Origin: Candidatus Bipolaricaulota bacterium | GTDB taxonomy: Bacteria; Bipolaricaulota; Bipolaricaulia; UBA7950; UBA9294 | DNA: 5,064 bases | Assembly (NCBI GenBank): GCA_030612485.1 | Contig: JAUWNS010000169.1 | Coordinates: forward strand, 1-5,064 | Direction: 5' to 3' | Part shown: positions 1 to 5,064 of the stretch, in pieces | Layout: the number at the start of each line of letters is the position of its first letter | How positions within the stretch are numbered: position 1 is the first letter of the stretch | Position numbers and translations under genes: made by a program | The notes under the pieces: generated by a model | Database searches by the model: none | Seen by the model: only the letters and a program-made list of their open reading frames with translations | What the model was told of the DNA's origin: nothing

Positions 1-391
1 GGAACAATCCTTCTCCGATCCTTATTATGTCATCCCGCGTTGCATCCCTCGCCTCGAGGTCGAGCTGGACGAACTCGGCAAGATAACGTCCGTGGCTCGC
101 TCGTTCCGCCGGTTACATACGCACGTTCGGTGAGAAACAGAAGATTCTGGGAACGGTCCTAAGGGCAATTTGTTTGTGTAGGATCATGCTCTTGGTTAAT
201 TTGTACGGGAAACCGTAGTAGTCGATCGCTCCGTCGTAAGTCTCGTGGTGAAGGGGGTCGGTGACCGGAGAGAGGATCACCGGAAGGATCTCGATGAATC
301 CTTGTTCCCGCAGGTATGCTCCTGCTGCACGCATAATCTCGCTCTTCACCGTTAACACATGAATCAGTTCACTGTCTGTATGAATACGCAT
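1..391 (-). pseudogene. AsnRS-like asparagine synthetase (archaeal AsnA type), interrupted by an in-frame stop, 3' end off window
   Basis: The family, known from Pyrococcus, is a class II aminoacyl-tRNA synthetase catalytic core without the anticodon-binding domain. It makes asparagine from aspartate, ammonia and ATP. The start is ATG at 391-389 with AGGAGG at 402-397 five bases upstream. Residues 1-92 carry family landmarks from memory: GFIEILPVILSPVTDPLHH (31-49), IDYYGFPYKLTKSMILHKQ (56-74) and FSPNVRM (86-92). A TAA at 115-113 follows, where relatives have the Glu of class II motif 2 (fRxE, as in NIRLE). GAA to TAA is one change. Beyond it the same frame stays open for 37 codons to base 2 and still reads as the family, with HGRYLAEFVQLDLE matching the HxxEFTQLDxE block of relatives. 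The alternatives are a recent nonsense mutation, a sequencing or assembly error, or stop-codon readthrough. The family call is firm; loss of function is inferred. The 3' part is outside the window. Confidence 0.85.
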
Positions 392-469
392 CAGAGCCTC
401 CTCTTAAAGGTAGACTGGGTTTAATAGTTAAATAGATGTAAAAACAGGAATTCTCAGATGTGCGCCCTA

Positions 470-598
470 TTAAAGGACGTTGGTATTACGAACGAACAGA
501 GAGTTATAACGGACGTTCAGGCTTACTGAATAACGAGGGTGATTCACCGCGGGAACGGCAAATGTGAATAGCTGGACTTCATAGCGCTTTTGTATCAT
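470..598 (-). CDS. possible 42-aa small protein or leader ORF upstream of the AsnA-like gene
   Basis: ATG at 598-596 opens 42 codons ending in TAA at 472-470. The protein begins MIQKRYEVQLFTFAVPAVNH and ends FVRNTNVL. It is basic, rich in Val, Asn and Arg, and has no recognisable domain, signal peptide or membrane segment. Its support is positional: a purine-rich AGAGGGGGAG at 610-601 just before the ATG, and a promoter-like TTGACA-17-TAGGGT farther upstream on the same strand. The AsnA-like start lies 78 bases downstream, so both could share one transcript. About half its codons end in G or C, lower than the clear genes look, and a 23-codon ORF overlaps on the other strand (458-529). This may therefore be chance. 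No function can be assigned. Confidence 0.3.
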   Translation of the reverse strand: MIQKRYEVQLFTFAVPAVNHPRYSVSLNVRYNSLFVRNTNVL

Positions 599-624
599 GG
601 CTCCCCCTCTATTCGAGATAGCTT

Positions 625-653
625 ACCCTACCATGATTGCCGCTGACTGTCAA
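625..653 (-). promoter_or_regulatory. candidate leftward promoter toward the small ORF and AsnA-like gene
   Basis: On the minus strand a perfect TTGACA (653-648) is followed by 17 bases and TAGGGT (630-625). A TG sits one base before the hexamer, giving an extended -10 context (TGGTAGGGT). The -10 matches the consensus at only three positions. Transcription would start near 618 and give a leader of about 20 bases before the small ORF. Confidence 0.45.
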
Positions 654-686
654 GAGACATTGGACACCGTAAGGCGGTCGACCTGT

Positions 687-714
687 TTGCGCGGTGGAGT
701 GAGGCTGGTATGAT
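687..714 (+). promoter_or_regulatory. candidate plsY promoter with extended -10
   Basis: TATGAT (709-714) is preceded by TG at 706-707, a perfect extended -10 arrangement (TGGTATGAT). A weak -35 (TTGCGC, 687-692) lies 16 bases upstream. Start of transcription near 721 would leave a leader of about 29 bases ending in the Shine-Dalgarno site AGGAGGGAG (736-744). The opposing promoter candidate lies about 35 bp to the left. Confidence 0.6.
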
Positions 715-749
715 ACGCGTGTGGCAACTAAATACAGGAGGGAGAGCCA

Positions 750-1400
750 GTGGCAATAGCAGGGCTCCTTTTGATCGCTTACCTCATCGGCGCCATCCCC
801 ACCTCGGTGATCGCGGGGAAGCTCCTGCGGGGGATCGACATCCGCAAGGAGGGGAGTGGGAACGCTGGCGCGACTAACGTGTGGCGGGTCCTCGGGTGGA
901 AAGCTGGGGTAACAGTCCTCACGATCGACCTAGGGAAAGGCATTCTTGCCGCCTCCGTGATTCCTCTCATCCCGTTTGGCTCCATTTCGATTGACCCGCT
1001 GCTGATTCCCATCCTGTGTGGCCTTGCCGCGGTGATCGGACACGTTTTCCCTGTATACATGGGCTTTCGTGGAGGCAAGGGAGTAGCAACCGCTGCGGGA
1101 ATGCTCCTCGCTGTCGCTCCAATCCCGGTTGGGATCGGCGTGGGGGTCTTCGGGCTCACCCTCCTCCTCTTTGGGCGTGTCTCCCTGGGATCGCTTGTCG
1201 GTGCCCTGTCGGTGCCACTGACGATCGTCCTTCTCAATCGCTACACTGCCCTTCATTACCACTCATTGTTGCTCGCATTGACCTCCGTGTTGGTGCTGTT
1301 TATTTTTGTTACCCACCGAAGCAACATCGCCCGCCTCCTTCGTGGGACCGAGCGTTCCCTTCCTCGCTTCCAACTCTGGAAGAAGATCACCCGTCGCTAG
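750..1400 (+). CDS. plsY: acyl-phosphate:glycerol-3-phosphate acyltransferase PlsY
   Basis: PlsY is an integral membrane enzyme that transfers the acyl group from acyl-phosphate to the sn-1 position of glycerol-3-phosphate, giving lysophosphatidic acid. This is the first committed step of phospholipid synthesis in most bacteria; the acyl-phosphate comes from PlsX, which is not in the window. The start is GTG at 750, supported by AGGAGGGAG at 736-744. At 216 aa the length is normal. All family motifs are visible: SGNAGATN (36-43), DLGKG (60-64), the glycine-rich phosphate-binding block GHVFPVYMGFRGGKG (97-111), and THRSNIARLLRGTE near the C-terminus (188-201). Hydrophobic segments lie at about 2-22, 54-76, 84-104, 115-140, 143-162 and 170-188, and the tail is basic. 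The gap to ftsH is 132 bp and ftsH has its own promoter, so plsY is probably not strictly co-transcribed with it. No terminator is evident after plsY. Confidence 0.97.
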   Translation: MAIAGLLLIAYLIGAIPTSVIAGKLLRGIDIRKEGSGNAGATNVWRVLGWKAGVTVLTIDLGKGILAASVIPLIPFGSISIDPLLIPILCGLAAVIGHVFPVYMGFRGGKGVATAAGMLLAVAPIPVGIGVGVFGLTLLLFGRVSLGSLVGALSVPLTIVLLNRYTALHYHSLLLALTSVLVLFIFVTHRSNIARLLRGTERSLPRFQLWKKITRR

Positions 1401-1478
1401 CCGCGTGGGTCCTGTTGCAATGGTGGAACCCCTGTTGGCAAGAGTTAAAATCGGAGGAATCCCACTAGCAAACGATGT

Positions 1479-1507
1479 TTGACGTGTAGAATCGCTGATG
1501 TTACAAT
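1479..1507 (+). promoter_or_regulatory. sigma70-like promoter of ftsH-dxr
   Basis: TTGACG (1479-1484) and TACAAT (1502-1507) are separated by exactly 17 bases and each matches the consensus at five of six positions. Transcription would begin near 1514, leaving a leader of about 19 bases with AAGGAG at 1521-1526 before the GTG start at 1533. The -35 overlaps an in-frame TTG that naive ORF calling would take as the ftsH start. Confidence 0.75.
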
Positions 1508-1532
1508 TTACGGCGAGTTTAAGGAGCGGACC

Positions 1533-3368
1533 GTGGAAAAGGATCCATTGAAAGACTTGCGTAATCGAAACCTGAGAAATATTGCCTTCATCACCGTGAT
1601 TGTCATCTTAGGACTTGTTCTTGTTCAGTCCTGGCTCGGCGGAGGGAATGCAAAGAACGAAGTTACATATTCGCTCTTCCGGACCATGGTAGAGAGCGAT
1701 CAGATAACTGCCGTATCGATCAAGGATAATCGTGCGACCGGAACCACACTAGATGGGGAAACCGTAATCACCCAGCTTCCCGATGATAAAACCCTCTATG
1801 AGCCCTTGCTCTTGGAGCACAATGTGCAGTTGACCTATGATCCCCCATCTAGCGGTGGCTGGCTGGTATCCATTCTCCTCTCGATTCTCCCCATCGCCCT
1901 GTTGCTCGCTGTTTGGATTTACATCATGCGCAAGACCCAGGCCGGGGGAGGGGCGCTATCCTTCGGCCAGTCGAAAGCAAAGCTGGTCCACCCGGAGTCG
2001 ATCAACGTGACGTTCGCCGACGTCGCGGGGATCGATGAGGTGAAGGAAGAAGTCGAGGAGATCATCGACTACCTGAAGGATCAGAAGCGTTTCTCCCTCC
2101 TGGGAGCAGAGATTCCCAAGGGGATCCTCCTCGTCGGTGCACCGGGGACGGGGAAGACTCTTCTCGCTAAGGCGATCGCCGGTGAGGCAAAGGTTCCCTT
2201 CTTCTTCATCAGCGGGTCGGACTTCGTGGAGATGTTCGTCGGTGTGGGGGCAGCACGGGTGCGCGACATGTTCGAGAAGGCTAAGGCGAGTGCGCCCTGC
2301 ATAATATTCATCGATGAGATCGATGCCGTAGGACGTAAGCGCGGGGCCGGCCTCGGCGGAGGACACGACGAGCGCGAGCAGACCCTGAATCAACTACTGG
2401 CCGAGATGGATGGGTTTCAACCTAACAAGGGGATCATCATGCTCGCCGCGACGAACCGTCCCGATGTTCTTGACCCGGCGCTCTTACGACCCGGACGGTT
2501 CGATCGCCGGATCACCGTCCCTCGCCCGGACATCAAAGGGCGTGAGGAGATCCTGAAAGTTCATCTGCAGAACAAGAACCTCGCCGGCGATGTCGATCCT
2601 GTAATACTAGCTCGACGAACACCGGGGTTTGTCGGTGCCGACCTGCGGAACCTGTGCAACGAGGCCGCCCTCCTTGCCGCACGAGAGAACAAGGCCACGG
2701 TGGAGATGGTCGACTTTGAGGAGGCAACCGATCGCATCATCGCCGGGGTGCGGCGAAAGGGAATCATCATCTCCGAAGAGGTACGCGAGCGGATCGCCTA
2801 CCATGAGTCCGGGCACGCCCTCCTCGGAAGAATTCTTCCCAAGGCCGATCCGGTGCACAAGATCTCGATCATCCCCCGCGGGGATGGCTCGCTCGGGTTT
2901 ACCCTTCAGCTTCCGCTTGAGGATAAGTACATCGTCTCCGAGGAAGAGCTCAAGGATAAACTCACCACCCTGTTCGGGGGGCGGGCCGCCGAGGAGCTCG
3001 TCTTCAACGACCTTACCACCGGTGCCTACGATGACCTGAAACAAGCAACCAAACTCGCGAAAAGGATGGTGGTCGAGTATGGGATGAGTGAGAAGCTTGG
3101 CCCGATCAGCCTGGCGCGCGAGCACGTCGATGTCTTCCTCGGGGAGGAGATCGTCAAGAGCAACGAGCACTCTGAAGAGCTCTCCTCGCTTGTCGATAGC
3201 GAGATCCGATCCCTGATCTCCAAATCCTACGAGAAGGCGAAGAGCCTCCTTGCACAGAACCGCTCCATCCTCGATCGACTGGCAAGCGCGGTGCTCGAAC
3301 GGGAGATAATCGGCGGAGATGACCTGGAGAAACTCTTCGATTCGCTGATCCCCGTACCTGCTGCCTGA
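1533..3368 (+). CDS. ftsH: ATP-dependent zinc metalloprotease FtsH
   Basis: FtsH is a hexameric membrane-anchored AAA+ protease (peptidase family M41) that extracts and degrades misfolded membrane proteins and selected cytosolic regulators. The GTG start at 1533 is preferred over the in-frame TTG at 1479: AAGGAG lies six bases upstream, the resulting N-terminus is typical, and the TTG falls inside the promoter. The product is 611 aa. Two membrane segments (about 17-34 and 110-132) flank an extracytoplasmic domain. The AAA module has Walker A GAPGTGKT (202-209), pore motif FVGVGA (235-240), Walker B IIFIDE (257-262) and the second region of homology with ATNRP (306-310) and RPGRFDR (319-325), including both arginine fingers R322 and R325. 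The protease domain has the zinc motif HESGH (424-428), and D501 in [12 protein letters not shown] is the expected third ligand. All catalytic residues are present. The stop overlaps the dxr start, so the two form an operon. Confidence 0.98.
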   Translation: MEKDPLKDLRNRNLRNIAFITVIVILGLVLVQSWLGGGNAKNEVTYSLFRTMVESDQITAVSIKDNRATGTTLDGETVITQLPDDKTLYEPLLLEHNVQLTYDPPSSGGWLVSILLSILPIALLLAVWIYIMRKTQAGGGALSFGQSKAKLVHPESINVTFADVAGIDEVKEEVEEIIDYLKDQKRFSLLGAEIPKGILLVGAPGTGKTLLAKAIAGEAKVPFFFISGSDFVEMFVGVGAARVRDMFEKAKASAPCIIFIDEIDAVGRKRGAGLGGGHDEREQTLNQLLAEMDGFQPNKGIIMLAATNRPDVLDPALLRPGRFDRRITVPRPDIKGREEILKVHLQNKNLAGDVDPVILARRTPGFVGADLRNLCNEAALLAARENKATVEMVDFEEATDRIIAGVRRKGIIISEEVRERIAYHESGHALLGRILPKADPVHKISIIPRGDGSLGFTLQLPLEDKYIVSEEELKDKLTTLFGGRAAEELVFNDLTTGAYDDLKQATKLAKRMVVEYGMSEKLGPISLAREHVDVFLGEEIVKSNEHSEELSSLVDSEIRSLISKSYEKAKSLLAQNRSILDRLASAVLEREIIGGDDLEKLFDSLIPVPAA

Positions 3369-4549
3369 TGCCCCGCGAGGAACGCCACCTGGTTATTCTA
3401 GGGGCGACCGGGTCGATCGGCACGCAGACCCTGGATGTGATTGGACGACTCAACCGAGAAGGGCATCCATTCTCCGTGGTCGGCCTCTCCGCAGGGAAGA
3501 ACGTCTCTCTCCTCGCCGAGCAGATAGAGCGGTTCAACCCTCGCATCGTGTGCATTGGAGATGAGGAAGGAGCCGAGCAACTACGGACAAGCTCCCCCAA
3601 TCTCGATGTCCTCGTTGGCGAGGAAGGATTGGAGAACCTGGCCATGCTCGCTGAGGTCGACTTGGTCGTGAACGCCCTTGTTGGATCGATCGGCCTTCCA
3701 CCGACGCTTGCCGCGCTCTCCCTTGGACGGACTGTCGCGCTGGCGAACAAGGAGAGCCTGGTTATCGGGGGTGAGCTTGTGAATGCCCTCTTGCAGAAGC
3801 ACGGAGGGACACTCCTCCCGATCGACAGCGAGCACAACGCTCTCTTTCAGTGCCTGCGCGGTGGGAAGCTCTCCGAGGTGAAACGTGTCCTCATCACTGC
3901 CTCCGGTGGGCCGTTCCTCCGCATTCCCCTTGCCAAGCTTCCGCGCGTGCGGGTCGAGGAGGCCCTCTCTCACCCCAACTGGGCGATGGGCTCCCGCATC
4001 ACCATCGATTCGGCGACAATGGTGAACAAGGGGTTCGAGATAATTGAAGCGCACTACCTCTTCTCCCTTCCCTATGAACGAATCGAGGCGATCATCCACC
4101 CGGAGTCGGTGATCCACTCGCTGGTCGAGTACCAGGATGGGTCGATTCTCGCGGAGCTTGCGGCTTCGGATATGCGCATCCCTATCCAGTACGTGCTCAC
4201 CTACCCCGAACGTATCGAGACCGGACTCCCTCGCCTTGATCTTAGCACCATCGCAACGATGAGGTTTGAACCGCTCGACCCCGACCGCTATCCTGCCTTC
4301 GGCACTGTCCTCGCCGCGGCGAGAGAGGGAGGGACAGCCCTTGCTGCGATCAACGCGGCCGACGAAACCCTGGTGAAACGCTTCTTGACGACGGAGATCC
4401 CCTTTACTGGGATCGCTTCAGGCCTGCGTGAGATCCTTATGCGCTGGCACACAGTCGAAACCCAGCGCGAAGAAGGGAAAGTGACACTTCGCTCGCTCCT
4501 TGCCATCGATCGATGGGCACGTGCAGAAGCAGAAGATCTCCCTTTCTGA
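3368..4549 (+). CDS. dxr: 1-deoxy-D-xylulose 5-phosphate reductoisomerase Dxr (IspC)
   Basis: Dxr rearranges and reduces 1-deoxy-D-xylulose 5-phosphate to 2-C-methyl-D-erythritol 4-phosphate with NADPH and a divalent metal. It is the first committed step of the MEP isoprenoid pathway, acts in the cytosol, and is the fosmidomycin target. The 393-aa length is normal. Visible motifs are the NADPH-binding GATGSIG (12-18), ALANKES (124-130), PIDSEHN (151-157) with metal ligands D153 and E155, ASGGPF (178-183), HPNWAMG (202-208), MVNKGFE (218-224) with the third metal ligand E224, and HPESVIHSLVEY (244-255). The ATG at 3368 overlaps the ftsH stop in TGATG and no Shine-Dalgarno is visible before it, so re-initiation by ribosomes finishing ftsH is likely. 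In many bacteria dxr lies next to rseP; here a SufT-like gene follows instead. The enzyme appears intact. Confidence 0.98.
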   Translation: MPREERHLVILGATGSIGTQTLDVIGRLNREGHPFSVVGLSAGKNVSLLAEQIERFNPRIVCIGDEEGAEQLRTSSPNLDVLVGEEGLENLAMLAEVDLVVNALVGSIGLPPTLAALSLGRTVALANKESLVIGGELVNALLQKHGGTLLPIDSEHNALFQCLRGGKLSEVKRVLITASGGPFLRIPLAKLPRVRVEEALSHPNWAMGSRITIDSATMVNKGFEIIEAHYLFSLPYERIEAIIHPESVIHSLVEYQDGSILAELAASDMRIPIQYVLTYPERIETGLPRLDLSTIATMRFEPLDPDRYPAFGTVLAAAREGGTALAAINAADETLVKRFLTTEIPFTGIASGLREILMRWHTVETQREEGKVTLRSLLAIDRWARAEAEDLPF

Positions 4550-4572
4550 TCACTCAGCACTTCGCGTATAAT
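4544..4572 (+). promoter_or_regulatory. candidate promoter of the SufT-like gene
   Basis: A perfect TATAAT lies at 4567-4572. Seventeen bases upstream is only a weak -35 (TTCTGA, 4544-4549), which overlaps the dxr stop codon. Transcription would start near 4579 and give a leader of about 19 bases carrying GAGGAGGG. Read-through from ftsH-dxr is also likely, as no terminator intervenes. Confidence 0.6.
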
Positions 4573-4597
4573 CACGAAAACATTTGAGGAGGGTGCA

Positions 4598-4903
4598 ATG
4601 GACATAACTAGCGATGCCGTGCGTTCGTGTCTGGAAAATGTGATCGATCCTGAATTAGGGATCAACGTAGTCGATTTGGGATTGATTTATAACATTGTTA
4701 TTAAAGAGAACAAGATCAGTGTCGATATGACCCTTACCACTCCCGGGTGCCCACTGGCAGGGATGCTCGCCGGGAGCGTCGAACAGGAGGTCCGCCAGAC
4801 GTTCGAGGGAGTCGATGTGGAAGTGAGCCTCGTCTGGGATCCTCCCTGGACCCCGGAGATGCTCTCAAGCGACGCCAAGGAACAGCTCGGCTACAACCGT
4901 TAA
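4598..4903 (+). CDS. MIP18/DUF59-family protein, SufT-like iron-sulfur assembly factor
   Basis: This family of small cytosolic proteins (SufT, PaaD N-terminal domain, eukaryotic MIP18/CIA2) helps mature iron-sulfur proteins, mainly by acting late on specific client proteins. The 101-aa protein is a single domain of typical size. Hallmarks are the N-terminal VIDPELGINVVDLGLIY (15-31) with conserved E19, LTTPGCPLAGML (46-57) with the conserved Cys51, and the C-terminal block VWDPPWTPEMLSSDAKEQLG (79-98). The ATG at 4598 follows GAGGAGGG (4586-4593). The stop is TAA, with a second TAA directly after it. It lies 48 bp after dxr with its own TATAAT. The link to iron-sulfur supply for IspG and IspH is inference from position. 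Without sufBCD nearby the symbol sufT is not certain, so it is left blank. Confidence 0.92.
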   Translation: MDITSDAVRSCLENVIDPELGINVVDLGLIYNIVIKENKISVDMTLTTPGCPLAGMLAGSVEQEVRQTFEGVDVEVSLVWDPPWTPEMLSSDAKEQLGYNR

Positions 4904-4911
4904 TAAAGGGA

Positions 4912-4973
4912 GTAAAGAGAGGGGTCAGATCTTTGCTTTTGGTAAAGAGAGGGGTCAGATCTTTGCTTTTGGT
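4912..4973 (+). repeat. two tandem copies of a 30-bp unit with GGGGTCAGATCTTTG core
   Basis: Bases 4912-4941 and 4942-4971 are identical, and the identity runs two bases further to 4973. The unit begins GTAAAGAGAGGGGTCAGATC and ends TTTGCTTTTG. It starts nine bases after the SufT-like stop codon. Repeats with a GGGGTCAGATC or GGGGTCAGGTC core are, from general knowledge, often found beside REP-associated tyrosine (Y1) transposase genes. The transposase is not seen here, so this association is inference. Confidence 0.95.
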
Positions 4974-5064
4974 GTTTATAGAGGGAATACCACGTGCCTA
5001 CACGGTCAAACCGCTTGCAGACCGCGGAGAAGATAGGGCAAAGCATATAAACACCAAAAGTAAA
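4962..5064. repeat. inverted repeat at right edge, REPIN-like or end of a small mobile element
   Basis: Bases 4962-4980 (TTTGCTTTTGGTGTTTATA) and 5046-5064 are reverse complements at 18 of 19 positions, separated by 65 bases. The left arm is continuous with the second tandem unit, and the window ends inside the right arm, so the pairing probably continues outside. The spacer has small dyads (CGGT-CAA-ACCG at 5003-5013; CGGTC at 5003-5007 facing GACCG at 5020-5024) and no recognisable gene. Two opposed repeat units around a short spacer fit a REPIN-type arrangement. A miniature element or a folded transcript end are alternatives. Confidence 0.8.

Larger units (their letters stand above)
392..749. 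other. divergent intergenic region between the AsnA-like gene and plsY
   Basis: This 358-bp stretch separates a leftward gene from a rightward one. It holds two outward-facing promoter candidates (leftward 653-625, rightward 687-714), a possible 42-codon leftward ORF (598-470), and an AT-rich segment at about 420-450 just upstream of the AsnA-like gene. Small dyads are present: GTTATAAC at 503-510, GGTGA-T-TCACC at 538-548, and ATCATGG (594-600) facing CCATGAT (631-637). No tRNA, riboswitch or terminator was recognised. It lacks GATC entirely, unlike the flanking genes. Confidence 0.6.

Noticed and set aside
411..450. AT-rich stretch as a proximal promoter of the AsnA-like gene
   Set aside because: On the minus strand it offers TATTAA-like hexamers, but no -35 at acceptable spacing. 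It was left as a description only.
458..529. Plus-strand 23-codon ORF (ATG at 458) in the divergent region
   Set aside because: It has no convincing ribosome site, is very short, and overlaps the better-supported minus-strand ORF.
594..637. 7-bp inverted repeat ATCATGG / CCATGAT as an operator or hairpin
   Set aside because: The arms are short and 30 bases apart with no extension. This is expected by chance in a region of this size.
779..1468. Long antisense and out-of-frame ORFs over plsY
   Set aside because: They are arginine- and proline-rich shadow frames of a GC-rich gene. plsY carries every family motif in its own frame.
1401..1482. 20-codon ORF (ATG at 1420) between plsY and ftsH, and a weak GGGTCC/GGAACCC hairpin as a plsY terminator
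   Set aside because: The ORF lacks a Shine-Dalgarno site and ends inside the ftsH -35 box. The hairpin has a bulge, a 12-base loop and no T-tract, so it is not an intrinsic terminator.
1956..4117. Several 60-230 codon ORFs opposite or out of frame with ftsH and dxr
   Set aside because: They have no ribosome sites, low-complexity composition and no recognisable domains, and the sense frames are fully explained by FtsH and Dxr.
4900..5046. Minus-strand 48-codon ORF across the repeats
   Set aside because: Much of it is translated repeat, it has no ribosome site, and it would overlap the end of the SufT-like gene. It is most likely spurious.
4912..5064. CRISPR array
   Set aside because: The two direct copies abut with no spacer and the third copy is inverted, which does not fit CRISPR architecture.

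Overview
The window looks like ordinary bacterial chromosome with a broken accessory gene at the left edge and a repeat element at the right edge. Gene content (PlsY, FtsH, Dxr, a SufT-like protein), strong Shine-Dalgarno sites, GTG starts and sigma70-like promoters are bacterial. Base composition is moderately GC-rich (mid-50s percent by eye) and the tetranucleotide GATC is conspicuously frequent. An archaeal-type AsnA-like gene beside these genes is compatible with a deep-branching or thermophilic, largely uncultured lineage (Bipolaricaulota/Acetothermia would be one guess), but nothing here proves a taxon.

Left part, 1-749. A leftward AsnRS-like asparagine synthetase gene runs off the left edge. 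It has a complete N-terminus, but an in-frame TAA sits exactly where class II motif 2 (fRxE) should have its glutamate. The frame continues beyond the stop for 37 recognisable family codons to the window edge, so the gene is interrupted by a single base change rather than eroded. Between it and plsY lies a 358-bp divergent intergenic region. It holds a probable rightward promoter for plsY, a probable leftward promoter, and a possible 42-codon leftward small ORF upstream of the asparagine synthetase gene.

Middle, 750-4549. plsY (acyl-phosphate glycerol-3-phosphate acyltransferase) is followed by ftsH (membrane AAA+ zinc protease) and dxr (MEP-pathway reductoisomerase). ftsH has its own promoter, whose -35 box coincides with a spurious upstream TTG start; the real start is GTG at 1533. 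dxr overlaps ftsH by one base (TGATG) and has no visible Shine-Dalgarno, so the two are probably translationally coupled.

Right part, 4550-5064. A small MIP18/DUF59 (SufT-type) gene has its own TATAAT-containing promoter overlapping the end of dxr. Its likely role is iron-sulfur assembly, and the last two MEP enzymes, IspG and IspH, are iron-sulfur proteins, so the placement after dxr makes functional sense. The final 160 bp contain no convincing gene. They hold two tandem copies of a 30-bp unit with the GGGGTCAGATCTTTG core, followed by an inverted copy at the window edge. This resembles REPIN/RAYT-associated repeats or a small non-autonomous element, and is the most likely mobile-DNA signal in the window.
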